In this document: positions 17,294 through 26,911 of the stretch, piece after piece | Layout: each line of letters opens with the position of its first letter | How positions within the stretch are numbered: position 1 is the first letter of the stretch | Assembly: GCA_011774835.1 (NCBI GenBank) | Contig: JAACAK010000036.1 | Span: 1 to 64,000 of the forward strand | Source of the DNA: Candidatus Kutchimonas denitrificans | Lineage (GTDB): Bacteria > Gemmatimonadota > Gemmatimonadetes > Palauibacterales > KS3-K002 | DNA: 64,000 nucleotides | Direction of reading: 5' to 3' | The notes under the pieces: model-generated | What the model was told of the DNA's origin: nothing | Database searches by the model: none | Seen by the model: only the letters and a program-made list of their open reading frames with translations | Translations under genes and position numbers: made by a program

Positions 17294-19030
17294 TCACGCC
17301 AGGCCGACATCGCTGCGGACACCCTTCAGCCAGCGCAGCACGACGCTCGCCGCCGCGGCCGCCGCCAGGGCCAGCAGCGCGTTCCGCCAGTCGGCCAGCA
17401 CCGCCGAGCCGACCCCGAACAGCAGCGCGAACAGCAGCACGATCCCCGCGATGCCGGAGGCGACATCGCTCCCCAGGTTCTGCAGCGGCTCCAGCCCGGT
17501 CCGCTCCCGCTGCCGGCGCCAGCCGGGGCCGCCCGGGCGGGTCCGCCGGTAGAACTCGGCCAGGGTCTCCTCCGACTCCGGTCGCGTCAAGAACATCGCC
17601 GGGATCCAGATCGCGGCGGAGCCGAAGGCGGTGACCGCCAGCCGGACGCCGAACTCCATCCCCTCGAAGGTCGGCAGATAAGAGAGCAGCGCGATCCCCA
17701 TCCCGGCCAGCATCGCCGCCAGCTCGGCCCAGGCGTTCACCCGCCACCAGAACCAGCGCAGGATCAGCACGGCGCCCGGTCCGGTCCCGATGGCGATCAT
17801 GAAGCGGAAGACGGTGCCGATGTCGTCGGCGAAGAAGGCGGCCACCCCGGCGAGCCCGACGATCACCACCGACGCCAGGCGGCCGACCAGGACCCGCTCC
17901 GTGTCGCCCGCCTCCGGGTGAGCCCAGCGCAGGTAGAGATCGTTCACCACGTAGCTGGCGCCCCAGTTGATCTGCGTGGAAACCGTCGACATGAAGGCGG
18001 CCAAAAACGAGGCGACCACCAGGCCCAGCAGGCCGGCGGGCAGGTAATCGAGCATCAGCTCGATATAGCCGATCTCGGGATCGGCGAGGCCCGGGTAGAG
18101 GATCAAGGCGATGAGGCCGACGACGATCCACGGCCAGGTGCGGACGACGTAATGCAGGATGTTGAACAGCCAGGCGGCCTTCTGCGCGTCGCGCTCCGTC
18201 TTCGACGAGATGAAGCGCTGGATGAACTGGCCGCCGCCGTCGGAGTTGCGGAACGCCCACCACTGGATCCCGATGTAGGCGAGGAAGGTGGTCATCGACA
18301 GCTGGGCGACATCGGACCAGGGCATGAAGTCGAGCCGGTCACCCAGCCCCCGCTCGACCAGCGTGATCTTCAGGCCGCCGATCCCGCCGACGTCGGGCAG
18401 CGCGAAGCCGACGACGAGCAGCGCACCGAGCAGGGCCAGAACGAACTGGACGAAGTCGGTGGCCACCACCCCCCAGAGCCCGGCCAGACCGGCATAGACC
18501 AGCACGATCACCGAGATCCCGAACACGATCCAGAGGCGCGGCTCGCCCGGCAGGGCGCCCAGCGGCCCCGCGATGTCCAGCGCCTCGATCACCTTGCGCA
18601 TCGCCAGCATGGCGTAGCCCATCCCGATGCAGTTGATGGGCACGGCGAAGATGAAGGCGCGCACTCCGCGCAGCAGCGCCGCCGGCCTGCCGCCGTAGCG
18701 CAGCTCGGTGAGCTCGATGTCCGTGTAGATCTCGGCGCGGCGCCACAGCCGGGCGAAGAGGTAGATCATCAGCACGTGGGTGATGGCGAACGCCCACCAC
18801 TCCCAGTTGCCGGCGATCCCGCGGCGGGCGACCAGGCCCGTCACGTAGAGCGGCGTGTCGACGCTGAAGGTGGTGGCCGCCATCGAGGTGCCGGCCAGCC
18901 ACCACGGCAGAGCCCGGCCCCCGACGAAGAAATCGGCAAAGCTCTTCGCCCCCCGGCGCGAGAACCAGATGCCAACCAGGAGGGTGCCGGCCAGGTAGGC
19001 GCCGACCACGAGCCAGTCGACGGTGATCAC
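17294..19030 (-). CDS. Sodium:solute symporter family protein (SSS)
   Basis: ~14 hydrophobic segments; FADFFVGGRALPWWLAGTSMAATTFSVDTPLYVTG; ASFLAAFMSTVSTQINWGASYVVNDLY. Confidence 0.93.
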   Translation of the reverse strand: MITVDWLVVGAYLAGTLLVGIWFSRRGAKSFADFFVGGRALPWWLAGTSMAATTFSVDTPLYVTGLVARRGIAGNWEWWAFAITHVLMIYLFARLWRRAEIYTDIELTELRYGGRPAALLRGVRAFIFAVPINCIGMGYAMLAMRKVIEALDIAGPLGALPGEPRLWIVFGISVIVLVYAGLAGLWGVVATDFVQFVLALLGALLVVGFALPDVGGIGGLKITLVERGLGDRLDFMPWSDVAQLSMTTFLAYIGIQWWAFRNSDGGGQFIQRFISSKTERDAQKAAWLFNILHYVVRTWPWIVVGLIALILYPGLADPEIGYIELMLDYLPAGLLGLVVASFLAAFMSTVSTQINWGASYVVNDLYLRWAHPEAGDTERVLVGRLASVVIVGLAGVAAFFADDIGTVFRFMIAIGTGPGAVLILRWFWWRVNAWAELAAMLAGMGIALLSYLPTFEGMEFGVRLAVTAFGSAAIWIPAMFLTRPESEETLAEFYRRTRPGGPGWRRQRERTGLEPLQNLGSDVASGIAGIVLLFALLFGVGSAVLADWRNALLALAAAAAASVVLRWLKGVRSDVGLA

Positions 19031-20490
19031 TCGTCCACCGACCTCACCAGGCGCTCCGCCACCGCCTCCTGCATGAGCGGGTCTCCGTTCCAGCCGCAGA
19101 GGACGCGAGCCGCCGAGGGGAATCGATCCGCCAGGCGCGGATGTCCGAACAGGACGAGCGTGGCGTCCAGCTCCCGGTCCAGCAGACGGGCCAGCCGGGC
19201 CGCGGTGGATGACGCCAGGCCGGCGCGCCCTTTCCAGCCCCTCACATCGGCGAAGGCGGCGATCAGCTCGGTGGCCGGGCGCCGGTCATCCTCGCCGAGC
19301 ACCTCGACGCCCCGTTCGGTCAGCGCCCGGGCCAGCGCGCCCCGATCGACGGCGGTCGTTCCCGGTCCGGCGCCGGTGGCCGGGGTGCTCTCCCGGTCGT
19401 CGTCGACCACGAGCAGCCGTGTCCGGTCGCCCGGATGCAGGACCGGCATCGACCCGCGCAGCTGGCAGACCGCGGCGGCCGCCATGTCGAGCGCCTGATC
19501 GTAGCTGGGCGTGGGGACCATGTCGTCCGGCGGGAGCTGAGCCTGCTCCGCCGCCGCCTGGATGCGGCGGATGGCAGACGCCAGCCGATCCTCGGAGAGC
19601 GTTCCGTCGCTCAGCGCCTCGTTGAGGGCGACGACCGTGGCCTCCGGGGATGGTGGATAGAGCACGACGTCGCAGCCGACCCGGATCGCCTCCACCGACG
19701 CCTGGGCCGGCGTGTACCCGAGGGCGGAGACGGCTTCCATGATCATGGCGTCGGTGACGACCAGGCCGCCGAACCCGAGCCGCCGCCGGAGCAGGCCGAC
19801 GAGAGCGTACGACAGGCTGGCCGGCCGGCCCGACGGGTCGAAGGCGGGATAGGCGACGTGGGCCATCATGATCGAGCGCACGCCCACATCGATGGCCGCT
19901 CGGAACGGGGTGAGGTCCGCATCCAGCTCGTCGCGGGACGCGTCGACGACCGGGAGCTCGGCGTGGGAGTCCGCCGTGGTGCGGCCATGCCCGGGAAAGT
20001 GCTTCGCGCACGCGTGCACGCCCTCGCCCTGCAGCGCCAGGATCCAGCCTCGCACCTGGTCGGCCACCGACAGGGCGCCGGAGCCGAAGCTCCGGGTTCC
20101 CACGATCGGGTTCGCCGGCTCGATGTCGAGATCGGCCACCGGCCCCAGCACCCACCCGATCCCGGCCGACGCCGCTTCCTGCGCGGTCATCCGGGCGGCC
20201 TCGATCAGCGCCGAATCGTCGAGACCCGCCAGCGCGGCCGGCGGGGGAAGCGGCGTCGCCTCGCTGAACTGCTGCCCCGCGCCGCGCTCCAGGTCGGCAG
20301 CGAACAGCAGCGGCCGGCCGGCGTGCTGGTTGGCCCGCGCGACCAGCTTCGCCATCCCGCTGACGCGGCCGCCGAACACCACGAAGCCGCCCACACCCAG
20401 CTCCACGGCGCTCCGCGCCTCGGCCCACACCGCCTCCAGCTCGCGCTCGCGCCAGCGGATCACCGGGAAGACGACGCGCGCCGGGTTCAT
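19027..20490 (-). CDS. Glycoside hydrolase family 3, NagZ-like beta-N-acetylhexosaminidase
   Basis: GPVADLDIEPANPIVGTRSFGS, CAKHFPGHGRTTADSHAELPVVD, GLVVTDAMIMEAV; start MNPARVVF overlaps the anmK stop. Confidence 0.88.
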   Translation of the reverse strand: MNPARVVFPVIRWRERELEAVWAEARSAVELGVGGFVVFGGRVSGMAKLVARANQHAGRPLLFAADLERGAGQQFSEATPLPPPAALAGLDDSALIEAARMTAQEAASAGIGWVLGPVADLDIEPANPIVGTRSFGSGALSVADQVRGWILALQGEGVHACAKHFPGHGRTTADSHAELPVVDASRDELDADLTPFRAAIDVGVRSIMMAHVAYPAFDPSGRPASLSYALVGLLRRRLGFGGLVVTDAMIMEAVSALGYTPAQASVEAIRVGCDVVLYPPSPEATVVALNEALSDGTLSEDRLASAIRRIQAAAEQAQLPPDDMVPTPSYDQALDMAAAAVCQLRGSMPVLHPGDRTRLLVVDDDRESTPATGAGPGTTAVDRGALARALTERGVEVLGEDDRRPATELIAAFADVRGWKGRAGLASSTAARLARLLDRELDATLVLFGHPRLADRFPSAARVLCGWNGDPLMQEAVAERLVRSVDE

Positions 20491-21641
20491 GGCGGCGTCA
20501 GCTTGCCGAGCAGGCGCGGGCCCGCGGCGCCCGTCACCGACGGCAGGTTGCCGGGCAGGCCTGCCTGGAACAGGTGGGCGAGGATGGCGAAAGCCGCCGC
20601 TTCCTTGGCGTCGGGGTCCCACCCGAGGGCCGACAGGTCGGTGACGGGGATGGGGGCGAGCCGCTCGGCCAGCATTTGCATGAGCGCCGGGTTGCGGGCG
20701 CCGCCTCCAGAGACGATGCACTCGGCCGGGACCGCATGGTCGGGAAGCAAGGTGCCGTACGCGTCGGCGATGGAGTGGGCGGTCAGGGCGGTGGCGGTGG
20801 TGACCAGGTCGTCGTCGGCGAGGCCGAGCTGCCGACCTTCCGAGATGAACGCGATCGTGTACGCCTCGCCGAACGCCTCGCGCCCCGTGGATTTCGGCGG
20901 CCGCCGACGGAAGAACGGATCGTCGAGGAGGTCAGCCAGCAGTTCCGGACCCACGCGCCCGCGCCGCGCCCGTTTGCCGTCCACATCCAACCGCTCATCG
21001 CCGCCGCTCACCGCCCGCACCACCTCGTCGATCACCATCACGCCGGGTCCCGTATCGAACGCGATCACCTCGGCCGCCGCGGCCGCCGGCGGCAACACGC
21101 TCACGTTGGCGATGCCGCCGATGTTCTGCAGCGCCCGCCAGCTCGTCGGCGCCGAAAAGAGAAGCTGGTCAACGAGGGGGACCAGCGGCGCGCCGTGGCC
21201 ACCCGCCGCCACGTCCCGGGCCCGAAAGTCGGAGATCACGGGCACACCCAAACGCTCGGCGATGACCGCCGGCTCGCCCAGCTGGAGCGTGGCGCCCGAC
21301 CGGTCGCCCTCCGGGGGCTCGTGCCAGATCGTGTGGCCGTGGCTGCCCACCGCGGCGAGGTCAGCGGCATCGAAGTCCGCTTCGTCGAGCAGTCGTTCCG
21401 CCGCTACGGCGTGCCAGTCGCCCAGGCTAACGTTGAGTCGGCAGAGCTCCGCGGTGCCTCCGGCCAGCCCTTCCCGGATGGCGCGCCGCTGTTCGGGCTC
21501 GTAGGCCACCGATAGGAAGGCCTCGAGACGCGCCCCCAGCACCTCGTCGCGCCGGTCCACCTCCACCAGCGCCACGTCGACCCCGTCCAGCGAGGTCCCC
21601 GACATGAGCCCCAAGTAGTAGCCATGACTCGTACGCGACAT
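20487..21641 (-). CDS. anmK: Anhydro-N-acetylmuramic acid kinase
   Basis: GLMSGTSLDGVD, GSHGHTIWHEP, QLGEPAVIAERLGVPVISDFRARDVAAGGHGAPLVP, NIGGIANVSVLP, DTGPGVMVID. Confidence 0.95.
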   Translation of the reverse strand: MSRTSHGYYLGLMSGTSLDGVDVALVEVDRRDEVLGARLEAFLSVAYEPEQRRAIREGLAGGTAELCRLNVSLGDWHAVAAERLLDEADFDAADLAAVGSHGHTIWHEPPEGDRSGATLQLGEPAVIAERLGVPVISDFRARDVAAGGHGAPLVPLVDQLLFSAPTSWRALQNIGGIANVSVLPPAAAAAEVIAFDTGPGVMVIDEVVRAVSGGDERLDVDGKRARRGRVGPELLADLLDDPFFRRRPPKSTGREAFGEAYTIAFISEGRQLGLADDDLVTTATALTAHSIADAYGTLLPDHAVPAECIVSGGGARNPALMQMLAERLAPIPVTDLSALGWDPDAKEAAAFAILAHLFQAGLPGNLPSVTGAAGPRLLGKLTPP

Positions 21642-21645
21642 GAGC

Positions 21646-23079
21646 TCAGTCCGCCAATAGCCGGCGGATCGCCTGCAGGTGGTGATCGTCGTGACGGACC
21701 ACGTGGCGCAGCAGCTGGTAGACGGTGATCGAGCCGTGCGCCTCGTGCCGGCCGACCCGGGCGAAGGTTTCGAGCGGTGCCGTCTCCAGGCGCCGGGCCA
21801 GTGACCCGCGACCGTCGTCCAACCGGCGCAGCAGCTCCGACACCGGCGTCTCCCGAGCCGCCGTATCCGCGACCTTTCGATTCTCCCGCTCGTCGTCCCG
21901 GTCCGCGATGACCGGATCGTCCCGTTCCACCATCGCCTTCAGCCGCAGCGCCACCAACCTGTCGCAGTCGATCAGGTGCTCGATGTGCTCCTTCACGCAC
22001 CAGGCCCCGTCGCGGGGCCGCCGCCGCAGCTTCGCGTCCTCGGCGTCGGCGACCAGTCCGGCCAGCCGACCCGGCAGCTGGCGGAGGAGCGCCTGTAGAT
22101 GCTCCAGCGCCTCGGGATCCGGCGGCGCGGCCGGGTACGGCGCGTAGGGGCTGTCGCCCGATCGCTCCGCCTCGGCGGTATCGAGGGCGACCGACACGAA
22201 GCCGGCGGCCTCGGAGAGACCCAGCTCGGCCAGCTCGCGGCCGATGCCGGCCAGCCCCATCACGATCGCCGTCTTCACCGACCCGCCCGCCTCTTCGACG
22301 AGCCCGGCCGCCTCGTCGGCGCCGCACCCGGTGGCCGCCATCACGATGCGCCGGCTGCGGTCGATCAGCTTCTCGCTCATCGCCTGAAGATCGACCATCA
22401 GGTTGCCGTAGACCTTGCCCAGGCGAATCATCGCGCCGGTGGTGATCGTGTTGAGCACCAGCTTGGTCGCCGTGCCCGCCTTCATCCGGGTCGAGCCCGC
22501 GATGACCTCGGGGCCCACCAGCGGCACGATGCAGACGTCCACCCAACGGCGCATCTCATCGCCCGGCTCGGTGCAACAGAGAAACCCGGTGTGCGCTCCT
22601 CGCTCCGACGCCCGTGCCAGCGCGCCGCGCACGTACGGCGTGGTGCTCGAGGTGGCGATGCCGAAGACGAAGTCCTTCGACCCGACCTCCCGGTCGTCGA
22701 TGTCCGCCGCGCCGTCCTCCGGTCGATCCTCGGCGCCCTCCTGGCTCCGCACCAGTGCCGCGTAACCGCCGGCGATCACGCCCTGCACCAGCTCGGGGTC
22801 GACACCGAACGTCGGTGGACACTCCGTCGCATCCAGCACGCCCAGGCGACCACTCGTCCCCGCGCCCACGTAGATCAGCCGGCCGCCGCGCCTGAAGCTT
22901 TCCACCGCCAGCTCCATCGCCCGCGCGATGTTCTCGCGCTCCGCATGCACGGCCGCCGGCACGGTCCCATCCTCGACCGCGATCAGGTCGACGATCTCCA
23001 GCGGCGTCGCCCGGTCGATCGCGGCGGTCCTGGGGTTGCGATGCTCGGTGAGCCTGGGGTCGAACAGATCGTCGGTCAT
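21646..23079 (-). CDS. murQ: N-acetylmuramic acid 6-phosphate etherase fused to a C-terminal DinB-like domain
   Basis: LTEHRNPRTAAID, YVGAGTSGRLGVLDATECPPTFG, GIATSSTTPYVRGAL, EVIAGSTRMKAGTATKLVLN; C-term WCVKEHIEHLIDCDR...HGSITVYQLLRHVVRHDDHHLQAI DinB-type His motif. Confidence 0.92.
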   Translation of the reverse strand: MTDDLFDPRLTEHRNPRTAAIDRATPLEIVDLIAVEDGTVPAAVHAERENIARAMELAVESFRRGGRLIYVGAGTSGRLGVLDATECPPTFGVDPELVQGVIAGGYAALVRSQEGAEDRPEDGAADIDDREVGSKDFVFGIATSSTTPYVRGALARASERGAHTGFLCCTEPGDEMRRWVDVCIVPLVGPEVIAGSTRMKAGTATKLVLNTITTGAMIRLGKVYGNLMVDLQAMSEKLIDRSRRIVMAATGCGADEAAGLVEEAGGSVKTAIVMGLAGIGRELAELGLSEAAGFVSVALDTAEAERSGDSPYAPYPAAPPDPEALEHLQALLRQLPGRLAGLVADAEDAKLRRRPRDGAWCVKEHIEHLIDCDRLVALRLKAMVERDDPVIADRDDERENRKVADTAARETPVSELLRRLDDGRGSLARRLETAPLETFARVGRHEAHGSITVYQLLRHVVRHDDHHLQAIRRLLAD

Positions 23080-23251
23080 CTCGGTCTCGGGCGTGGCGAC
23101 AAACGTTCTTTGAACAACAGGTTCGAAGGTAGCGGCGGCGCCCCGTGCGGCAAACCCCGCGCCCCGGCCGTCGCCCCGGGGCGCCGAGGGTTGTGAAAAG
23201 GGTCGAGCCCGATCTAAGCTTCGAGGTTCGACGCAGACCGCCAGGAGGAGA

Positions 23252-24430
23252 ATGACACTACTCGAGAAGGCCCGGGCCATCGGCCCCGAACTCGTCAAGA
23301 CGCGGCGCGACATCCATGCGCACCCGGAGCTGTCGTTCCAGGAGAACCGGACCGCGGGCCTGGTGGCCGATCGCCTGCGCAAGCTGGGCTATGACGTTCG
23401 GACCGGGATCGCGGTCACGGGGTGCATCGGCGAGCTGGTCACGGGACCCGGCCGCACGGTGGCGCTCCGCGCCGACATGGACGCCCTGCCGATACAGGAG
23501 GCGAACGAAGTCCCGTACCGCTCGCAGCGCGACGGGGTCATGCACGCCTGCGGGCACGACGCACACGTAGCCTGCCTGCTGGGCGCGGCGCGTCTGCTGG
23601 CCGAGGCGGCATCGCGGGGCGAGCTGCCGAAGGGCCGGATCCGGCTGCTCTTCCAACCGTCGGAGGAAACGACCGATGCGGAGAACAAGAGCGGCGCCCG
23701 GCGCCTGATCGAGGAGGGCGCGATGGAGGGGGTGGACGCGGTCATCGGCCTCCACGTGGCCGCCGAAGCGCCGGTGGGTGAGGTGCTGCTCCGCGAGGGG
23801 CTGATGATGGCCGGCAACGACACGCTCCGCGGGGTGGTCGAGGGCGTGGGGGCTCACGCCGCCCTTCCTCACGAAGGCCTCGATGCGGTCCTGCTGGCCG
23901 CGCACGTCGTGCAGGCCGCACACTCCATCGTGTCGCGTCGCATCGACCCGCTCGCGTCCGCGGTCATCACGTTCGGCAAGATCGAAGGCGGCACCGCGGA
24001 GAACATCGTGGCGAGCGCCGTCCACCTCGAGGGGACACTGCGCTATTTCGAGCGCGACGTGCGCCAGCGGCTGCACGCGGAGCTGCGGCGCGCTTTCGCC
24101 GTGGCCGACGCCCTCGGCGGAACCGGGCGGCTCGAGATCAGCGAGGGGTATCCGCCGCTGGTCAACGACGGCGACCTGACCGCCCTCGTCCGAGCCGCCG
24201 CCTCGGAGATCGGCGAGCCGAGCGTCGCCAGCGCGGACATGATCATGGGGGCCGAGGACTTCGCCTTCCTCGGTCAGGAGGCGCCCGGGTGCTTCTTCTG
24301 GCTCGGCGCCGGCATCGACGACGACCCCAGGAACCACCACTCGCCACGCTTCGACATCGACGAGCGCTGCCTGCCGGTGGGCGCCGCAGTGCTGGCCGCC
24401 GCGGCGGGCAAGGTACTGGTCGAGCCGTGA
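23252..24430 (+). CDS. M20 family amidohydrolase (N-acyl-amino-acid amidohydrolase/hippurate hydrolase-like)
   Basis: RRDIHAHPELSFQE, ALRADMDALPIQE, MHACGHDAHVACLLGAA, MGAEDFAF. Confidence 0.93.
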   Translation: MTLLEKARAIGPELVKTRRDIHAHPELSFQENRTAGLVADRLRKLGYDVRTGIAVTGCIGELVTGPGRTVALRADMDALPIQEANEVPYRSQRDGVMHACGHDAHVACLLGAARLLAEAASRGELPKGRIRLLFQPSEETTDAENKSGARRLIEEGAMEGVDAVIGLHVAAEAPVGEVLLREGLMMAGNDTLRGVVEGVGAHAALPHEGLDAVLLAAHVVQAAHSIVSRRIDPLASAVITFGKIEGGTAENIVASAVHLEGTLRYFERDVRQRLHAELRRAFAVADALGGTGRLEISEGYPPLVNDGDLTALVRAAASEIGEPSVASADMIMGAEDFAFLGQEAPGCFFWLGAGIDDDPRNHHSPRFDIDERCLPVGAAVLAAAAGKVLVEP

Positions 24431-25104
24431 GCACGACCGCGCCGACCTCGTTGCGCCGTCGAGTACGGGCGCTGAACCGGCGACTGGAGAAGGAGTACGG
24501 GTCGCCGGAGAAGCCACGCATCGATCCACTCGACGAGCTGATGCTGACCATCCTCAGCCAGAACACATCGGACACGAACCGGGACAGCGCGCACGAGTCG
24601 CTGCGCCGCCGGTTCGACGATTGGGACGAGGTGCGAACCGCGCCGCGTGGCGAGCTGGAAGACGCCATCAAGTCGGCGGGCCTCTGGCAACAGAAGGCGC
24701 GGACGATGCAGGAGACGCTCGAGGCGCTGCACGCCGAACGGGGCGAGCTCGACCTCTCGCAGCTGAACGAGATGTCGGATGAGGAGGCCATCGACTACCT
24801 GACCGGCTTTCGCGGCGTCGGCGTGAAGACCGCTGCCTGCGTCCTCTGTTTCGCGCTGGGCCGACCGTACATGCCCGTGGACACGCACGTTCACCGCACG
24901 ACGCGCCGCCTGGGCCTGATACCGGAGGACGCCAGCGCCGTGCAGGCGCACTCCATCCTCAACGACGATTCGGTCGTGCCGCCGGAGCTGCGCTTCGCGT
25001 TTCACATTCAGCTGATTCGCCACGGACGGGCCGTCTGTCGCGCCGGCCGGCCCGATTGCGAATCGTGCGTCATCGAAGACCTCTGCCCCAAGATCGGAGT
25101 CTAA
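24427..25104 (+). CDS. nth: Endonuclease III-like DNA glycosylase
   Basis: DELMLTILSQNTSDTNRD, LTGFRGVGVKTAACVLCFALGRPYMPVDTHVHR (HhH and catalytic D), C-terminal C-x-x-C cluster; GTG start overlaps the upstream stop. Confidence 0.9.
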   Translation: MSTTAPTSLRRRVRALNRRLEKEYGSPEKPRIDPLDELMLTILSQNTSDTNRDSAHESLRRRFDDWDEVRTAPRGELEDAIKSAGLWQQKARTMQETLEALHAERGELDLSQLNEMSDEEAIDYLTGFRGVGVKTAACVLCFALGRPYMPVDTHVHRTTRRLGLIPEDASAVQAHSILNDDSVVPPELRFAFHIQLIRHGRAVCRAGRPDCESCVIEDLCPKIGV

Positions 25105-25120
25105 CCCCGTGGAGGGACAC

Positions 25121-26896
25121 ATGAGCTTCCGACACGTTGGCCGCAGCTTCGCCGTGCTGGGTCTGCTGCTTTCCGCCCCCATCGGATGCACCGTACCGCC
25201 CCAGGGTGGGCCCGCGGTCACCGACACCGGGACGCGGATCAACTTCCCGTTCGACTGGGAGTTCCGTGGCCACGAGCCGATCGGCGTGGGCACGCAGGGC
25301 ATGGTGGTCACCGCCGACCAGCGGGCCACGCAGGTGGGTCGGGACATTCTGCAGGCCGGCGGCAACGCGGTCGATGCCGCCGTGGCCGTGGGCTTCGCTC
25401 TGGCGGTGGTCATGCCGACCGCCGGCAACATCGGCGGCGGCGGCTTCGCCGTGCTTCGAACGGGGGACGGCGCGACCGCGGCGCTGGACTTTCGCGAGAC
25501 GGCACCCGCCCTCATCACGCCCCAGCATTTCCTCGATGTCGAGGGGATACCGACCAACGAGTCCCGAGCCGGGCATCTGGCGGTTGGCGTTCCCGGGACG
25601 GTCGCGGGCCTGTACGAGCTGCATCGCCGCTACGGCAGCATGTCGTGGCGTGATCTTCTGGCCCCCGCCATCGACCTGGCGGAGAACGGCTTCACCGTGA
25701 CGGCGGCGCTGCACGAGGCCCTGAAGGGAAAGGAAAGCACGCTGACCCAGTACGGCGCCACCCGGCAGGTCTTCTTTCCCGGCGGCGAGGCGCCGCGCGT
25801 GGGGTCGCAGTTCAGGCAGCCGATGCTGGCGAGGACGCTGCAGGAAATCGCCTCCGAGGGCGCGGCAGCGTTTTATCGTGGGGCGATCGCCGAGCTGATC
25901 GCGCAGGAGATGCAGCGGGGTGGCGGCCTGATCCGTAGAGACGACCTGCTGGCCTACGAGGCGAAGTGGCGTGACCCCGTGACATTCGATTACCGGGGCC
26001 ACACGATCATCTCGATGCCACCGCCCTCCTCGGGCGGCGTGACGATGGCAGAAGCGCTGAACATCGTGGAGGGCTACGACCTGCGAGGACTGGGCTTCAA
26101 TTCGCCCGAGTCGATCCACCTGCTGGTCGAGGCCTTTCGGCGCGCCTTCGCCGATCGCAACTACTACCTCGGGGACCCCGACTTCGTCGACATGCCGATC
26201 GAGCGGCTGACGAGCGACGAGTACGCGCTGGGGCAGCGGGCCAGCATATCGCGCAACCGGGCGTCGAACTCCGAGTCGTTCAACCGGGTGCCGGTTCTCC
26301 GGGAAGGCGCCAACACGACGCACTACTCGATCGTCGATGGCGCGGGCAACGCGATCGCATTGACCTATACACTGAACCTCAGCTTCGGGTCGGGCATCGT
26401 GGTCCCGCGGGCCGGGTTCTTCCTCAACAACGAGATCGACGATTTCACGATCCGCGCCGGCTACCCGAACTACTTCGGCCTGATCCAGAGCGACGCCAAC
26501 CTGGTCGCTCCGGGGAAGCGGCCGCTCTCGTCGATGACGCCGACCATCGTGCTCCGACCGACCGGGGAGCTACTGATGGTCCTCGGCTCGCCCGGCGGCG
26601 CGAAGATCATCACCGCCGTGACCCAGAACATCGTCAACGTCATCGATTTCGGCATGGACGCCCGCATCGCGGTCGACGCCCCCCGCGTGCATCACCAGCT
26701 GTTGCCCGATGAGCTGCTGTACGAGATGAACGGGCTCGACACTCAGACGCGCGCCGTGCTGCTGGGGATGGGGCACCTGGTCGTTCCCAGCGATTCGTAC
26801 ATCGGTGGGGTCGAGCTCATCATCCGGGGCCCCGACGGAACCCTGTACGGCGCCGCCGACCCGCGTAGAGAGGATGGAAGAGCGCTTGGCTTCTGA
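25121..26896 (+). CDS. ggt: Gamma-glutamyltransferase
   Basis: GGNAVDAAVAVGFALAVVMPTAGNIGGGGFAV, MPPPSSGGVTMAEALNI, NTTHYSIVDGAGNAIALTYTLNLSFGSG (Thr nucleophile), GSPGGAKIITAV; lipoprotein-like N-term. Confidence 0.95.
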   Translation: MSFRHVGRSFAVLGLLLSAPIGCTVPPQGGPAVTDTGTRINFPFDWEFRGHEPIGVGTQGMVVTADQRATQVGRDILQAGGNAVDAAVAVGFALAVVMPTAGNIGGGGFAVLRTGDGATAALDFRETAPALITPQHFLDVEGIPTNESRAGHLAVGVPGTVAGLYELHRRYGSMSWRDLLAPAIDLAENGFTVTAALHEALKGKESTLTQYGATRQVFFPGGEAPRVGSQFRQPMLARTLQEIASEGAAAFYRGAIAELIAQEMQRGGGLIRRDDLLAYEAKWRDPVTFDYRGHTIISMPPPSSGGVTMAEALNIVEGYDLRGLGFNSPESIHLLVEAFRRAFADRNYYLGDPDFVDMPIERLTSDEYALGQRASISRNRASNSESFNRVPVLREGANTTHYSIVDGAGNAIALTYTLNLSFGSGIVVPRAGFFLNNEIDDFTIRAGYPNYFGLIQSDANLVAPGKRPLSSMTPTIVLRPTGELLMVLGSPGGAKIITAVTQNIVNVIDFGMDARIAVDAPRVHHQLLPDELLYEMNGLDTQTRAVLLGMGHLVVPSDSYIGGVELIIRGPDGTLYGAADPRREDGRALGF

Positions 26897-26911
26897 TACC
26901 GGACGGCTGCC

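Noticed and set aside
15401-19498. 1365-aa plus-strand ORF
   Set aside because: Antisense to well-supported amidase, SSS and GH3 genes; Arg/Gly/Asp/His-rich low-complexity translation typical of high-GC shadow frames.
19435-21504. 689-aa plus-strand ORF
   Set aside because: Shadow ORF opposite GH3 and anmK, composition artefact.
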